Source of the DNA: Oasisia sp. SBJ-2009
Taxonomy: Eukaryota; Annelida; Polychaeta; Sabellida; Siboglinidae
Reading direction: 5' to 3'
Assembly (NCBI GenBank): GCA_964017155.1
Contig: OZ024860.1
Location: 53,252,056-53,316,055, forward strand
DNA length: 64,000 nucleotides
The notes beneath the pieces are model-generated. The model made no database searches and was not told the origin of the DNA. It saw only the letters and a program-made list of their open reading frames with translations. The first letter of the stretch is position 1, and each line of letters starts with the position of its first letter. The position numbers and the translations under genes are program-made. Below are positions 18,701 to 32,502 of the stretch, piece by piece.

Positions 18701-20386
18701 ATCACCTTGCGCGTATTTATGTTTTATAAACAGCGCGTCTTGGCAAACTGTTGAGGTCGAAAAGACAGCGCGACTTGTGCCAGTCGCAAGCGCAGCGGTG
18801 CATGTTACTGCGCTGAGCATATGAAATGAGAGATGTACAGTTTGTTTATGCCGACCGCGCTGTCTTTTCGACCTCAAAAGTCTGCTAAGACGCGCTGTAT
18901 ATAAAACATAAATATGCGCAAGATCATTATAATTGATAGAATTAATAAAATCAAGTATCAAATATAGGCAGAGATACCGTTATAATACCAACATTGAGGT
19001 GGGCCCGACTTGTTCATAAATGCCTACACTTGCGGGCGCGTACCTTCACGCGCACTCTCTCATAAAAGCACGTATACTCTCAATTTGTGTTCAGTATTTC
19101 ACTATTTGGCACTTATGTACAAGTCGGACCCACCTCAATGTTGCTATTATATCACTATTTTTGGCCAACATTTGATACTTGATTAAATTAATTAATTCAA
19201 TTATAATCATCTTGCGCGTATTTATGTTTTATAAACAGCGCGTCTTGGCAAACGTTTGGGGTCGAAAAGACAGCACGATTTGTGCCAGTCGCAAGCGCAG
19301 CGGTGCATGTTTCTGCGCTGTTCATATGAAATGAGCGATAAACAGTTTGTTTATGCCGACCACGCTGTCTTTTCGACCTCAAAAGTCTGCTAAGACGCGC
19401 TATATATAAAACATTAATATGCGCAAGATGATTATAATTGATTGAATTAACAAAATCAAGTATCAAATATTGGCAAAGATACAGTTATAATACCAAAATT
19501 GAGGTGGGCCCGACTGGTACATGAATGCCTACACTTGCGGGCGCGTACCTTCACGCGCACTCTCTCATAAAAGCACGTATACTCTCAATTTGTGTTCAGT
19601 ATTTCACTATTTGGCACTGATGTACAAGTCGGACCCACCTCAATGTTGCTATTATATCAGTATTTTTGCCAACATTTGATATTTGATTAAATTAATTCAT
19701 TCAATTATAATCATCTTGCGCGTATTTATGTTTTATAAACAGCACGTCTTGGCAAACTTTTGAGGTCGAAAAGACAGCGCGATTTGAGCCAGTCGCAAGC
19801 GCAGCGGTCACTATTTCACTATTTGGCACTTATGTACAAGTCGGACCCACCTCAATGTTGCTATTATATCACTATTTTTGGCCAACATTTGATACTTGAT
19901 TAAATTGTTTCATTCAATTATAATCATCTTGCGCGTATTTATGTTTTATAAACAGCCCGTCTTGGCAATCTTTTGAGGTCGAAAAGACAGCGCGATTTGT
20001 GCCAGTCGCAAGCGCAGCGGTCACTATTTCCCTATTTGGCACTTATGTACAAGTCGGACCCACCTCAATGTTGCTATTATATCACTATTTTTGGCCAACA
20101 TTTGATACTTGATTAAATTAATTCATTCAATTATAATCATCTTGCGCGTATTTATGTTTTATAAACAGCACGTCTTGGCAAACTTTTGAGGTCGAAAAGA
20201 CAGCGCGACTTGTGCCAGTTGCAAGCGCAGCGGTGCATGTTTCTGCGCAGTGCATATGAAATGAGCGATAAACAGTTTGTTTATGCCGACCACGCTGTCT
20301 TTTCGACCTCAAAAGTCTGCTAAGACGCGCTATATATAAAACATTAATATGCGCAAGATGATTATAATTGATTGAATTAACAAAAT

Positions 20387-20519
20387 CAAGTATCAAATGT
20401 TGGCAAAGATACAGTTATAATACCAAACTTGAGGTGGGCCCGACTTGTACATAAATGCCTACACTTGCGGGCGCGTACCTTCACGCGCACTCTCTCATAA
20501 AAGCACGTATACTCTAAAT
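20387..20519. repeat. t module (half P), copy 1
   Basis: 133 bp: P left half up to CGTATACTCT, then AAAT, followed directly by a full P starting CAAGTATCAAATATTGG. The right half of P and the following Q are missing. The join reads TACTCTAAATCAAG. Confidence 0.9.
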
Positions 20520-21744
20520 CAAGTATCAAATATTGGCAAAGATACAGTTATAATACCAAAATTGAGGTGGGCCCGACTTGTACATGAATGTCTACACTTG
20601 CGGGCGCGTACCTTCACGCGCACTCTCTCCTAAAAGCACGTATACTCTCAATTTGTTTTCAGTATTTCACTATTTGGCACTAATGTACAAGTCGGACCCA
20701 CCTCAATGTTGTTATTATATCAGTATTTTTGCCAACATTTGATACTTGATTAAATTAATTCATTCAATTACAATCATCTTGCGCGTATTTATGTTTTATA
20801 CACAGCGCGTCTTGGCAAACTGTTGAGGTCGAAAAGACAGCGCGATTTGAGCCAGTCGCAAGCGCAGCGGTCACTATTTCACTATTTGGCACTTATGTAC
20901 AAGTCGGACCCACCTCAATGTTGCTATTATATCACTATTTTTTGCCAACATTAGATACTTGATTAAATTAATTCATTCAATTATAATCATCTTGCGCGTA
21001 TTTATGTTTTATAAACAGCGCGTCTTGGCAAACTTTTGAGGTCGAAAAGACAGCGCGAGTTGTGCCAGTCGCAAGCGCAGCGGTGCATGTTACTGCGCTG
21101 TGCATATGGAATGAGCGATAAACAGTTAGTTTATGCCGACCACGCTGTCTTTTCGACCTCAAAAGTCTGCTAAGACGCGCTGTATATAAAACATTAATAT
21201 GCGCAAGATGATTATAATTGATTGAATTAACAAAATCAAGTATCAAATATTGGCAAAGATACAGTTATAATACCAAAATTGAGGTGGGCCCGACTGGTAC
21301 ATGAATGCCTACACTTGCGGGCGCGTACCTTCACGCGCACTCTCTCATAAAAGCACGTATACTCTCAATTTGTGTTCAGTATTTCACTATTTGGCACTGA
21401 TGTACAAGTCGGACCCACCTCAATGTTGCTATTATATCAGTATTTTTGCCAACATTTGATATTTGATTAAATTAATTCATTCAATTATAATCATCTTGCG
21501 CGTATTTATTTATGTTTTATAAACAGCACGTCTTGGCAAACTTTTGAGGTCGAAAAGACAGCGCGATTTGAGCCAGTCGCAAGCGCAGCGGTCACTATTT
21601 CACTATTTGGCACTTATGTACAAGTCGGACCCACCTCAATGTTGCTATTATATCACTATTTTTGGCCAACATTTGATACTTGATTAAATTGTTTCATTCA
21701 ATTATAATCATCTTGCGCGTATTTATGTTTTATAAACAGCCCGT

Positions 21745-24187
21745 CTTGGCAAACTTTTGAGGTCGAAAAGACAGCGCGATTTGTGCCAGTCGCAAGCGCA
21801 GCGGTCACTATTTCCTTATTTGGCACTTATGTACAAGTCGGACCCACCTCAATGTTGCTATTATATCACTATTTTTGGCCAACATTTGATACTTGATTAA
21901 ATTAATTCATTCAATTATAATCATCTTGCGCGTATTTATGTTTTATAAACAGCGCGTCTTGGCAAACGTTTGGGGTCGAAAAGACAGCACGATTTGTGCC
22001 AGTCGCAAGCGCAGCGGTGCATGTTTCTGCGCTGTGCATATGAAATGAGCGATAAACAGTTTGTTTATGCCGACCACGCTGTCTTTTTGACCTCAAAAGT
22101 CTGCTAAGACGCGCTATATATAAAACATTAATATGCGCAAGATGATTATAATTGATTGAATTAACAAAATAAAGTATCAAATGTTGGCAAAGATACAGTT
22201 ATAATACCAAAATTGAGGTGGGCCCGACTTGTACATAAATGCCTACACTTGCGGGCGCGTACCTTCACGCGCACTCTCTCATAAAAGCACGTATACTCTC
22301 AATTTGTTTTCAGTATTTCACTATTTGGCACTTATGTACAAGTCGGACCCACCTCAATGTTGTTATTATATCAGTATTTTTGCCAACATTTGATACTTGA
22401 TTAAATTAATTCATTCAATTATAATCATCTTGCGCGTATTTATGTTTTATAAACAGCGCGTCTTGGCAAACTTTTGAGATCGAAAAGACAGCGCGATTTG
22501 TGGCAGTCGCAAGCGCAGCGGTCACTATTTCCCTATTTGGCACTGATGTACAAGTCGGACCCACCTCAATGTTGCTATTATATCACTATTTTTGGCCAAC
22601 ATTTGATACTTGATTACGTTAATTCATTCAATTATAATCATCTTGCGCGTATTTATGTTTTATAAACAGCGCGTCTTGGCAAACGTTTGGGGTCGAAAAG
22701 ACAGCACGATTTGTACCAGTTGCAAGCGCAGCGGTGCATGTTTCTGCGCTGTGCATATGAAATGAGCGATAAACAGTTTGTTTATGCCGACCACGCTGTC
22801 TTTTCGACCTCAAAAGTCTTCTAAGACGCGCTATATATAAAACATTAATATGCGCAAGATGATTATAATTGATTGAATTAACAAAACCAAGTATCAAATG
22901 TTGGCAAAGATACAGTTATAATACCAAAATTGAGGTGGGCCCGACTTGTACATAAATGCCTACACTTGCGGGCGCGTACCTTCACGCGCGCTCTCTCATA
23001 AAAGCACGTATACTCTCAATTTGTTTTCAGTATTTCACTATTTGGCACTTATGTACAAGTCGGACCCACCTCAATGTTGTTATTATATCAGTATTTCTGC
23101 CAACATTTGATACTTGATTAAATTAATTCATTGAATTATAATCACCTTGCGCGTATTTATGTTTTATAAACAGCGCGTCTTGGCAAACTGTTGAGGTCGA
23201 AAAGACAGCGCGACTTGTGCCAGTCGCAAGCTCAGCGGTGCATGTTACTGCGCTGAGCATATGAAATGAGAGATGTACAGTTTGTTTATGCCGACCGCGC
23301 TGTCTTTTCGACCTCAAAAGTCTGCTAAGACGCGCTGTATATAAAACATAAATATGCGCAAGATCATTATAATTGATAGAATTAATAAAATCAAGTATCA
23401 AATATAGGCAGAGATACCGTTATAATACCAACATTGAGGTGGGCCCGACTTGTTCATAAATGCCTACACTTGCGGGCGCGTACCTTCACGCGCACTCTCT
23501 CATAAAAGCACGTATACTCTCAATTTGTGTTCAGTATTTCACTATTTGGCACTTATGTACAAGTCGGACCCACCTCAATGTTGCTATTATATCACTATTT
23601 TTGGCCAACATTTGATACTTGATTAAATTAATTCATTCAATTATAATCATCTTGCGCGTATTTATGTTTTATAAACAGCGCGTCTTCGCAAACTTTTGAG
23701 GATGAAAAGACAGCGCGACTTGTGCCAGTCGCAAGCGCAGCGGTGCATGTTACTGCGCTGAGCATATGAAATGAGCGATGTACAGTTTGTTTATGCCGAC
23801 CGCGCTGTCTTTTCGACCTCAAAAGTATGATAAGACGCGCTGTATATAAAACATAAATATGCGCAAGATCATTATAATTGATAGAATTAATAAAATCAAG
23901 TATCAAATGTTGGCAAAGATACAGTTATAATACCAACATTGAGGTGGGCCCGACTTGTACATAAATGCCTACACTTGCGGGCGCGTACCTTCACGCGCAC
24001 TCTGTCACAAAAGCACGTATACTCTCAATTTGTTTTCAGAATTTCACTATTTGGCACTTATGTACAAGTCGGATCCACCTCAAAGTTGCTATTATATCAG
24101 TATTTTTGCCAACATTTGATACTTGATTAAATTAATTCATTCAATTATAATCATCTTGCGCGTATTTATGTTTTATAAACAGCCAGT
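21745..24187. repeat. 2,443 bp higher-order repeat, copy 1
   Basis: Full Q copies start near 21896, 22613, 23117 and 23622. Matches 24188-26630 at offset 2,443 bp. Shared rare marks are TTTCCTTATTTGG (21808 and 24251), GTCTTTTTGACC (22082 and 24525), AAAATAAAGTATC (22166 and 24609), GTCTTCTAAG and CTGCCAACATTTG. Confidence 0.9.
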
Positions 24188-26630
24188 CTTGGCAAACTTT
24201 TGAGGTCGAAAAGACAGCGCGATTTGTGCCAGTCGCAAGCGCAGCGGTCACTATTTCCTTATTTGGCACTTATGTACAAGTCGGACCCACCTCAATGTTG
24301 CTATTATATCACTATTTTTGGCCAACATTTGATACTTGATTAAATTAATTCATTCAATTATAATCATCTTGCGCGTATTTATGTTTTATAAACAGCGCGT
24401 CTTGGCAAACGTTTGGGGTCGAAAAGACAGCACGATTTGTGCCAGTCGCAAGCGCAGCGGTGCATGTTTCTGCGCTGTGCATATGAAATGAGCGATAAAC
24501 AGTTTGTTTATGCCGACCACGCTGTCTTTTTGACCTCAAAAGTCTGCTAAGACGCGCTATATATAAAACATTAATATGCGCAAGATGATTATAATTGATT
24601 GAATTAACAAAATAAAGTATCAAATGTTGGCAAAGATACAGTTATAATACCAAAATTGAGGTGGGCCCGACTTGTACATAAATGCCTACACTTGCGGGCG
24701 CGTACCTTCACGCGCACTCTCTCATAAAAGCACGTATACTCTCAATTTGTTTTCAGTATTTCACTATTTGGCACTTATGTACAAGTCGGACCCACCTCAA
24801 TGTTGTTATTATATCAGTATTTTTGCCAACATTTGATACTTGATTAAATTAATTCATTCAATTATAATCATCTTGCGCGTATTTATGTTTTATAAACAGC
24901 GCGTCTTGGCAAACTTTTGAGATCGAAAAGACAGCGCGATTTGTGGCAGTCGCAAGCGCAGCGGTCACTATTTCCCTATTTGGCACTGATGTACAAGTCG
25001 GACCCACCTCAATGTTGCTATTATATCACTATTTTTGGCCAACATTTGATACTTGATTACATTAATTCATTCAATTATAATCATCTTGCGCGTATTTATG
25101 TTTTATAAACAGCGCGTCTTGGCAAACGTTTGGTGTCGAAAAGACAGCACGATTTGTGCCAGTTGCAAGCGCAGCGGTGCATGTTTCTGCGCTGTGCATA
25201 TGAAATGAGCGATAAACAGTTTGTTTATGCCGACCACGCTGTCTTTTCGACCTCAAAAGTCTTCTAAGACGCGCTATATATAAAACATTAATATGCGCAA
25301 GATGATTATAATTGATTGAATTAACAAAACCAAGTATCAAATGTTGGCAAAGATACAGTTATAATACCAAAATTGAGGTGGGCCCGACTTGTACATAAAT
25401 GCCTACACTTGCGGGCGCGTACCTTCACGCGCGCTCTCTCATAAAAGCACGTATACTCTCAATTTGTTTTCAGTATTTCACTATTTGGCACTTATGTACA
25501 AGTCGGACCCACCTCAATGTTGTTATTATATCAGTATTTCTGCCAACATTTGATACTTGATTAAATTAATTCATTGAATTATAATCACCTTGCGCGTATT
25601 TATGTTTTATAAACAGCGCGTCTTGGCAAACTGTTGAGGTCGAAAAGACAGCGCGACTTGTGCCAGTCGCAAGCTCAGCGGTGCATGTTACTGCGCTGAG
25701 CATATGAAATGAGAGATGTACAGTTTGTTTATGCCGACCGCGCTGTCTTTTCGACCTCAAAAGTCTGCTAAGACGCGCTGTATATAAAACATAAATATGC
25801 GCAAGATCATTATAATTGATAGAATTAATAAAATCAAGTATCAAATATAGGCAGAGATACCGTTATAATACCAACATTGAGGTGGGCCCGACTTGTTCAT
25901 AAATGCCTACACTTGCGGGCGCGTACCTTCACGCGCACTCTCTCATAAAAGCACGTATACTCTCAATTTGTGTTCAGTATTTCACTATTTGGCACTTATG
26001 TACAAGTCGGACCCACCTCAATGTTGCTATTATATCACTATTTTTGGCCAACATTTGATACTTGATTAAATTAATTCATTCAATTATAATCATCTTGCGC
26101 GTATTTATGTTTTATAAACAGCGCGTCTTCGCAAACTTTTGAGGATGAAAAGACAGCGCGACTTGTGCCAGTCGCAAGCGCAGCGGTGCATGTTACTGCG
26201 CTGAGCATATGAAATGAGCGATGTACAGTTTGTTTATGCCGACCGCGCTGTCTTTTCGACCTCAAAAGTATGATAAGACGCGCTGTATATAAAACATAAA
26301 TATGCGCAAGATCATTATAATTGATAGAATTAATAAAATCAAGTATCAAATGTTGGCAAAGATACAGTTATAATACCAACATTGAGGTGGGCCCGACTTG
26401 TACATAAATGCCTACACTTGCGGGCGCGTACCTTCACGCGCACTCTGTCACAAAAGCACGTATACTCTCAATTTGTTTTCAGAATTTCACTATTTGGCAC
26501 TTATGTACAAGTCGGATCCACCTCAAAGTTGCTATTATATCAGTATTTTTGCCAACATTTGATACTTGATTAAATTAATTCATTCAATTATAATCATCTT
26601 GCGCGTATTTATGTTTTATAAACAGCCAGT
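24188..26630. repeat. 2,443 bp higher-order repeat, copy 2
   Basis: Full Q copies start near 24339, 25056, 25560 and 26065. Only scattered differences from copy 1 (GATTACGTT against GATTACATT; GTTTGGGGTCG against GTTTGGTGTCG). At 26697 the next unit has TTTCCCTATTTGG instead of the rare TTTCCTTATTTGG, which marks the end of this periodicity. Confidence 0.9.
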
Positions 26631-27230
26631 CTTGGCAAACTTTTGAGGTCGAAAAGACAGCGCGATTTGTGCCAGTCGCAAGCGCAGCGGTCACTATTTC
26701 CCTATTTGGCACTTATGTACAAGTCGGACCCACCTCAATGTTGCTATTATATCACTATTTTTGGCCAACATTTGATACTTGATTAAATTAATTCATTCAA
26801 TTATAATCATCTTGCGCGTATTTATGTTTTATAAACAGCGCGTCTTGGCAAACGTTTGGGGTCGAAAAGACAGCACGATTTGTGCCAGTCGCAAGCGCAG
26901 CGGTGCATGTTTCTGCGCTGTGCATATGAAATGAGCGATAAACAGTTTGTCTATGCCGACCACGCTGTCTTTTCGACCTCAAAAGTCTGCTAAGACGCGC
27001 TATATATAAAACATTAATATGCGCAAGATGATTATAATTGATTGAATTAACAAAATCAAGTATCAAATGTTGGCAAAGATACAGTTATAATACCAAACTT
27101 GAGGTGGGCCCGACTTGTACATAAATGCCTACACTTTCGGGCGCGTACCTTCACGCGCACTCTCTCATAAAAGCACGTATACTCTCAATTTGTGTTCAGT
27201 ATTTCACTATTTGGCACTTATGTACAAGTG
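25000..27230. repeat. 2,231 bp higher-order repeat, copy 1
   Basis: Full Q copies start near 25056, 25560, 26065 and 26782. Matches 27231-29461 at offset 2,231 bp. The period differs from the overlapping 2,443 bp repeat by 212 bp, the length of one h. Boundaries are approximate, because neighbouring units are so alike. Confidence 0.85.
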
Positions 27231-29461
27231 GGACCCACCTCAATGTTGCTATTATATCACTATTTTTGGCCAACATTTGATACTTGATTACATTAATTCA
27301 TTCAATTATAATCATCTTGCGCGTATTTATGTTTTATAAACAGCGCGTCTTGGCAAACGTTTGGGGTCGAAAAGACAGCACGATTTGTGCCAGTTGCAAG
27401 CGCAGCGGTGCATGTTTCTGCGCTGTGCATATGAAATGAGCGATAAACAGTTTGTTTATGCCGACCACGCTGTCTTTTCGACCTCAAAAGTCTTCTAAGA
27501 CGCGCTATATATAAAACATTAATATGCGCAAGATGATTATAATTGATTGAATTAACAAAACCAAGTATCAAATGTTGGCAAAGATACAGTTATAATACCA
27601 AAATTGAGGTGGGCCCGACTTGTACATAAATGCCTACACTTGCGGGCGCGTACCTTCACGCGCGCTCTCTCATAAAAGCACGTATACTCTCAATTTGTTT
27701 TCAGTATTTCACTATTTGGCACTTATGTACAAGTCGGACCCACCTCAATGTTGTTATTATATCAGTATTTCTGCCAACATTTGATACTTGATTAAATTAA
27801 TTCATTGAATTATAATCACCTTGCGCGTATTTATGTTTTATAAACAGCGCGTCTTGGCAAACTGTTGAGGTCGAAAAGACAGCGCGACTTGTGCCAGTCG
27901 CAAGCTCAGCGGTGCATGTTACTGCGCTGAGCATATGAAATGAGAGATGTACAGTTTGTTTATGCCGACCGCGCTGTCTTTTCGACCTCAAAAGTCTGCT
28001 AAGACGCGCTGTATATAAAACATAAATATGCGCAAGATCATTATAATTGATAGAATTAATAAAATCAAGTATCAAATATAGGCAGAGATACCGTTATAAT
28101 ACCAACATTGAGGTGGGCCCGACTTGTTCATAAATGCCTACACTTGCGGGCGCGTACCTTCACGCGCACTCTCTCATAAAAGCACGTATACTCTCAATTT
28201 GTGTTCAGTATTTCACTATTTGGCACTTATGTACAAGTCGGACCCACCTCAATGTTGCTATTATATCACTATTTTTGGCCAACATTTGATACTTGATTAA
28301 ATTAATTCATTCAATTATAATCATCTTGCGCGTATTTATGTTTTATAAACAGCGCGTCTTCGCAAACTTTTGAGGATGAAAAGACAGCGCGACTTGTGCC
28401 AGTCGCAAGCGCAGCGGTGCATGTTACTGCGCTGAGCATATGAAATGAGCGATGTACAGTTTGTTTATGCCGACCGCGCTGTCTTTTCGACCTCAAAAGT
28501 ATGATAAGACGCGCTGTATATAAAACATAAATATGCGCAAGATCATTATAATTGATAGAATTAATAAAATCAAGTATCAAATGTTGGCAAAGATACAGTT
28601 ATAATACCAACATTGAGGTGGGCCCGACTTGTACATAAATGCCTACACTTGCGGGCGCGTACCTTCACGCGCACTCTGTCACAAAAGCACGTATACTCTC
28701 AATTTGTTTTCAGAATTTCACTATTTGGCACTTATGTACAAGTCGGATCCACCTCAAAGTTGCTATTATATCAGTATTTTTGCCAACATTTGATACTTGA
28801 TTAAATTAATTCATTCAATTATAATCATCTTGCGCGTATTTATGTTTTATAAACAGCCAGTCTTGGCAAACTTTTGAGGTCGAAAAGACAGCGCGATTTG
28901 TGCCAGTCGCAAGCGCAGCGGTCACTATTTCCCTATTTGGCACTTATGTACAAGTCGGACCCACCTCAATGTTGCTATTATATCACTATTTTTGGCCAAC
29001 ATTTGATACTTGATTAAATTAATTCATTCAATTATAATCATCTTGCGCGTATTTATGTTTTATAAACAGCGCGTCTTGGCAAACGTTTGGGGTCGAAAAG
29101 ACAGCACGATTTGTGCCAGTCGCAAGCGCAGCGGTGCATGTTTCTGCGCTGTGCATATGAAATGAGCGATAAACAGTTTGTCTATGCCGACCACGCTGTC
29201 TTTTCGACCTCAAAAGTCTGCTAAGACGCGCTATATATAAAACATTAATATGCGCAAGATGATTATAATTGATTGAATTAACAAAATCAAGTATCAAATG
29301 TTGGCAAAGATACAGTTATAATACCAAACTTGAGGTGGGCCCGACTTGTACATAAATGCCTACACTTTCGGGCGCGTACCTTCACGCGCACTCTCTCATA
29401 AAAGCACGTATACTCTCAATTTGTGTTCAGTATTTCACTATTTGGCACTTATGTACAAGTG
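27231..29461. repeat. 2,231 bp higher-order repeat, copy 2
   Basis: Full Q copies start near 27287, 27791, 28296 and 29013. Shares with copy 1 the marks CACTTTCGGGCGCG (27131 and 29362), GTTTGTCTATGCC, AAGTGGGACCC and GATTACATT. A partial third copy continues to about 29720, where CTTCTAAG becomes CTGCTAAG. Confidence 0.87.
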
Positions 29462-29792
29462 GGACCCACCTCAATGTTGCTATTATATCACTATTTTTGG
29501 CCAACATTTGATACTTGATTACATTAATTCATTCAATTATAATCATCTTGCGCGTATTTATGTTTTATAAACAGCGCGTCTTGGCAAACGTTTGGGGTCG
29601 AAAAGACAGCACGATTTGTGCCAGTTGCAAGCGCAGCGGTGCATGTTTCTGCGCTGTGCATATGAAATGAGCGATAAACAGTTTGTTTATGCCGACCACG
29701 CTGTCTTTTCGACCTCAAAAGTCTGCTAAGACGCGCTATATATAAAACATTAATATGCGCAAGATGATTATAATTGATTGAATTAACAAAAT

Positions 29793-29925
29793 CAAGTATC
29801 AAATGTTGGCAAAGATACAGTTATAATACCAAAATTGAGGTGGGCCCGACTTGTACATAAATGCCTACACTTGCGGGCGCGTACCTTCACGCGCACTCTC
29901 TCATAAAAGCACGTATACTCTAAAT
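29793..29925. repeat. t module, copy 2
   Basis: Same 133 bp half-P and same TACTCTAAATCAAG join as at 20387, offset 9,406 bp. Confidence 0.9.
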
Positions 29926-32369
29926 CAAGTATCAAATATTGGCAAAGATACAGTTATAATACCAAAATTGAGGTGGGCCCGACTTGTACATGAATGTCTA
30001 CACTTGCGGGCGCGTACCTTCACGCGCACTCTCTCCTAAAAGCACGTATACTCTCAATTTGTTTTCAGTATTTCACTATTTGGCACTAATGTACAAGTCG
30101 GACCCACCTCAATGTTGTTATTATATCAGTATTTTTGCCAACATTTGATACTTGATTAAATTAATTCATTCAATTACAATCATCTTGCGCGTATTGATGT
30201 TTTATACACAGCGCGTCTTGGCAAACTGTTGAGGTCGAAAAGACAGCGCGATTTGAGCCAGTCGCAAGTGCAGCGGTCACTATTTCACTATTTGGCACTT
30301 ATGTACAAGTCGGACCCACCTCAATGTTGCTATTATATCACTATTTTTTGCCAACATTAGATACTTGATTAAATTAATTCATTCAATTATAATCATCTTG
30401 CGCGTATTTATGTTTTATAAACAGCGCGTCTTGGCAAACTTTTGAGGTCGAAAAGACAGCGCGAGTTGTGCCAGTCGCAAGCGCAGCGGTGCATGTTACT
30501 GCGCTGTGCATATGGAATGAGCGATAAACAGTTAGTTTATGCCGACCACGCTGTCTTTTCGACCTCAAAAGTCTGCTAAGACGCGCTGTATATAAAACAT
30601 TAATATGCGCAAGATGATTATAATTGATTGAATTAACAAAATCAAGTATCAAATATTGGCAAAGATACAGTTATAATACCAAAATTGAGGTGGGCCCGAC
30701 TGGTACATGAATGCCTACACTTGCGGGCGCGTACCTTCACGCGCACTCTCTCATAAAAGCACGTATACTCTCAATTTGTGTTCAGTATTTCACTATTTGG
30801 CACTGATGTACAAGTCGGACCCACCTCAATGTTGCTATTATATCAGTATTTTTGCCAACATTTGATATTTGATTAAATTAATTCATTCAATTATAATCAT
30901 CTTGCGCGTATTTATGTTTTATAAACAGCACGTCTTGGCAAACTTTTGAGGTCGAAAAGACAGCGCGATTTGAGCCAGTCGCAAGCGCAGCGGTCACTAT
31001 TTCACTATTTGGCACTTATGTACAAGTCGGACCCACCTCAATGTTGCTATTATATCACTATTTTTGGCCAACATTTGATACTTGATTAAATTGTTTCATT
31101 CAATTATAATCATCTTGCGCGTATTTATGTTTTATAAACAGCGCGTCTTGGCAAACGTTTGGGGTCGAAAAGACAGCACGATTTGTGCCAGTCTCAAGCG
31201 CAGCGGTGCATGTTTCTGCGCTGTGCATATGAAATGAGCGATACACAGTTTGTTTATGCCGACCACGCTGTCTTTTCGACCTCAAAAGTCTGCTAAGACG
31301 CGCTATATATAAAACATTAATATGCGCAAGATGATTATAATTGATTGAATTAACAAAATCAAGTATCAAATGTTGGCAAAGATACAGTTATAATACCAAA
31401 CTTGAGGTGGGCCCGACTTGTACATAAATGCCTACACTTGCGGGCGCGTACCTTCACGCGCACTCTCTCATAAAAGCACGTATACTCTCAATTTGTGTTC
31501 AGTATTTCACTATTTGGCACTTATGTACAAGTGGGACCCACCTCAATGTTGCTATTATATCACTATTTTTGGCCAACATTTGATACTTGATTACATTAAT
31601 TCATTCAATTATAATCATCTTGCGCGTATTTATGTTTTATAAACAGCGCGTCTTGGCAAACTGTTGAGGTCGAAAAGACAGCGCGACTTGTGCCAGTCGC
31701 AAGCGCAGCGGTGCATGTTACTGCGCTGAGCATATGGAATGAGAGATGTACAGTTTGTTTATGTCGACCGCGCTGTCTTTTCGACCTCAAAAGTCTGCTA
31801 AGACGCGCTGTATATAAAACATAAATATGCGCAAGATCATTATAATTGATAGAATTAATAAAATCAAGTATCAAATATAGGCAGAGATACCGTTATAATA
31901 CCAACATTGAGGTGGGCCCGACTTGTTCATAAATGCCTACACTTGCGGGCGCGTACCTTCACGCGCACTCTCTCATAAAAGCACGTATACTCTCAATTTG
32001 TGTTCAGTATTTCCCTATTTGGCACTTATGTACAAGTCGGACCCACCTCAGCGTTGCTATTATATCACTATTTTTGGCCAACATTTGATACTTGATTAAA
32101 TTAATTCATTCAATTATAATCATCTTGCGCGTATTTATGTTTTATAAACAGCGCGTCTTGGCAAACTTTTGAGGTCGAAAAGACAGCGCGACTTGTGCCA
32201 GTTGCAAGCGCAGCGGTGCATGTTTCTGCGCAGTGCATATGAAATGAGCGATAAACAGTTTGTTTATGCCGACCACGCTGTCTTTTCGACCTCAAAAGTC
32301 TGCTAAGACGCGCTATATATAAAACATTAATATGCGCAAGATGATTATAATTGATTGAATTAACAAAAT

Positions 32370-32502
32370 CAAGTATCAAATGTTGGCAAAGATACAGTTA
32401 TAATACCAAAATTGAGGTGGGCCCGACTTGTACATAAATGCCTACACTTGCGGGCGCGTACCTTCACGCGCACTCTCTCATAAAAGCACGTATACTCTAA
32501 AT
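32370..32502. repeat. t module, copy 3
   Basis: Same join. Followed by a full P and then three h modules before the next full Q at 33370, the longest t-containing interval (1,275 bp). Confidence 0.9.

Larger units (their letters stand above)
14278..21744. repeat. Array B, left segment with mixed unit order
   Basis: Full Q copies start near 14509, 15013, 15730, 16447, 16952, 17456, 17961, 18677, 19182, 20112 and 20962. One h lies before 15730, 16447, 18677 and 20962, and two lie before 20112. A t module is at 20387-20519. No clean local period is visible, but parts recur elsewhere: 15028-16014 matches 23637-24623 (offset 8,609) and 16462-17004 matches 26797-27339 (offset 10,335). An unusual 4 bp expansion (CGTATTTATTTATG) is at about 21501-21514. 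Confidence 0.88.

Noticed and set aside
21501..21514. 4 bp expansion TTTATTTA in one h copy
   Set aside because: A single-copy slippage event in an AT-rich tract. It explains the 934 bp interval before the Q at 21896 but has no further significance.
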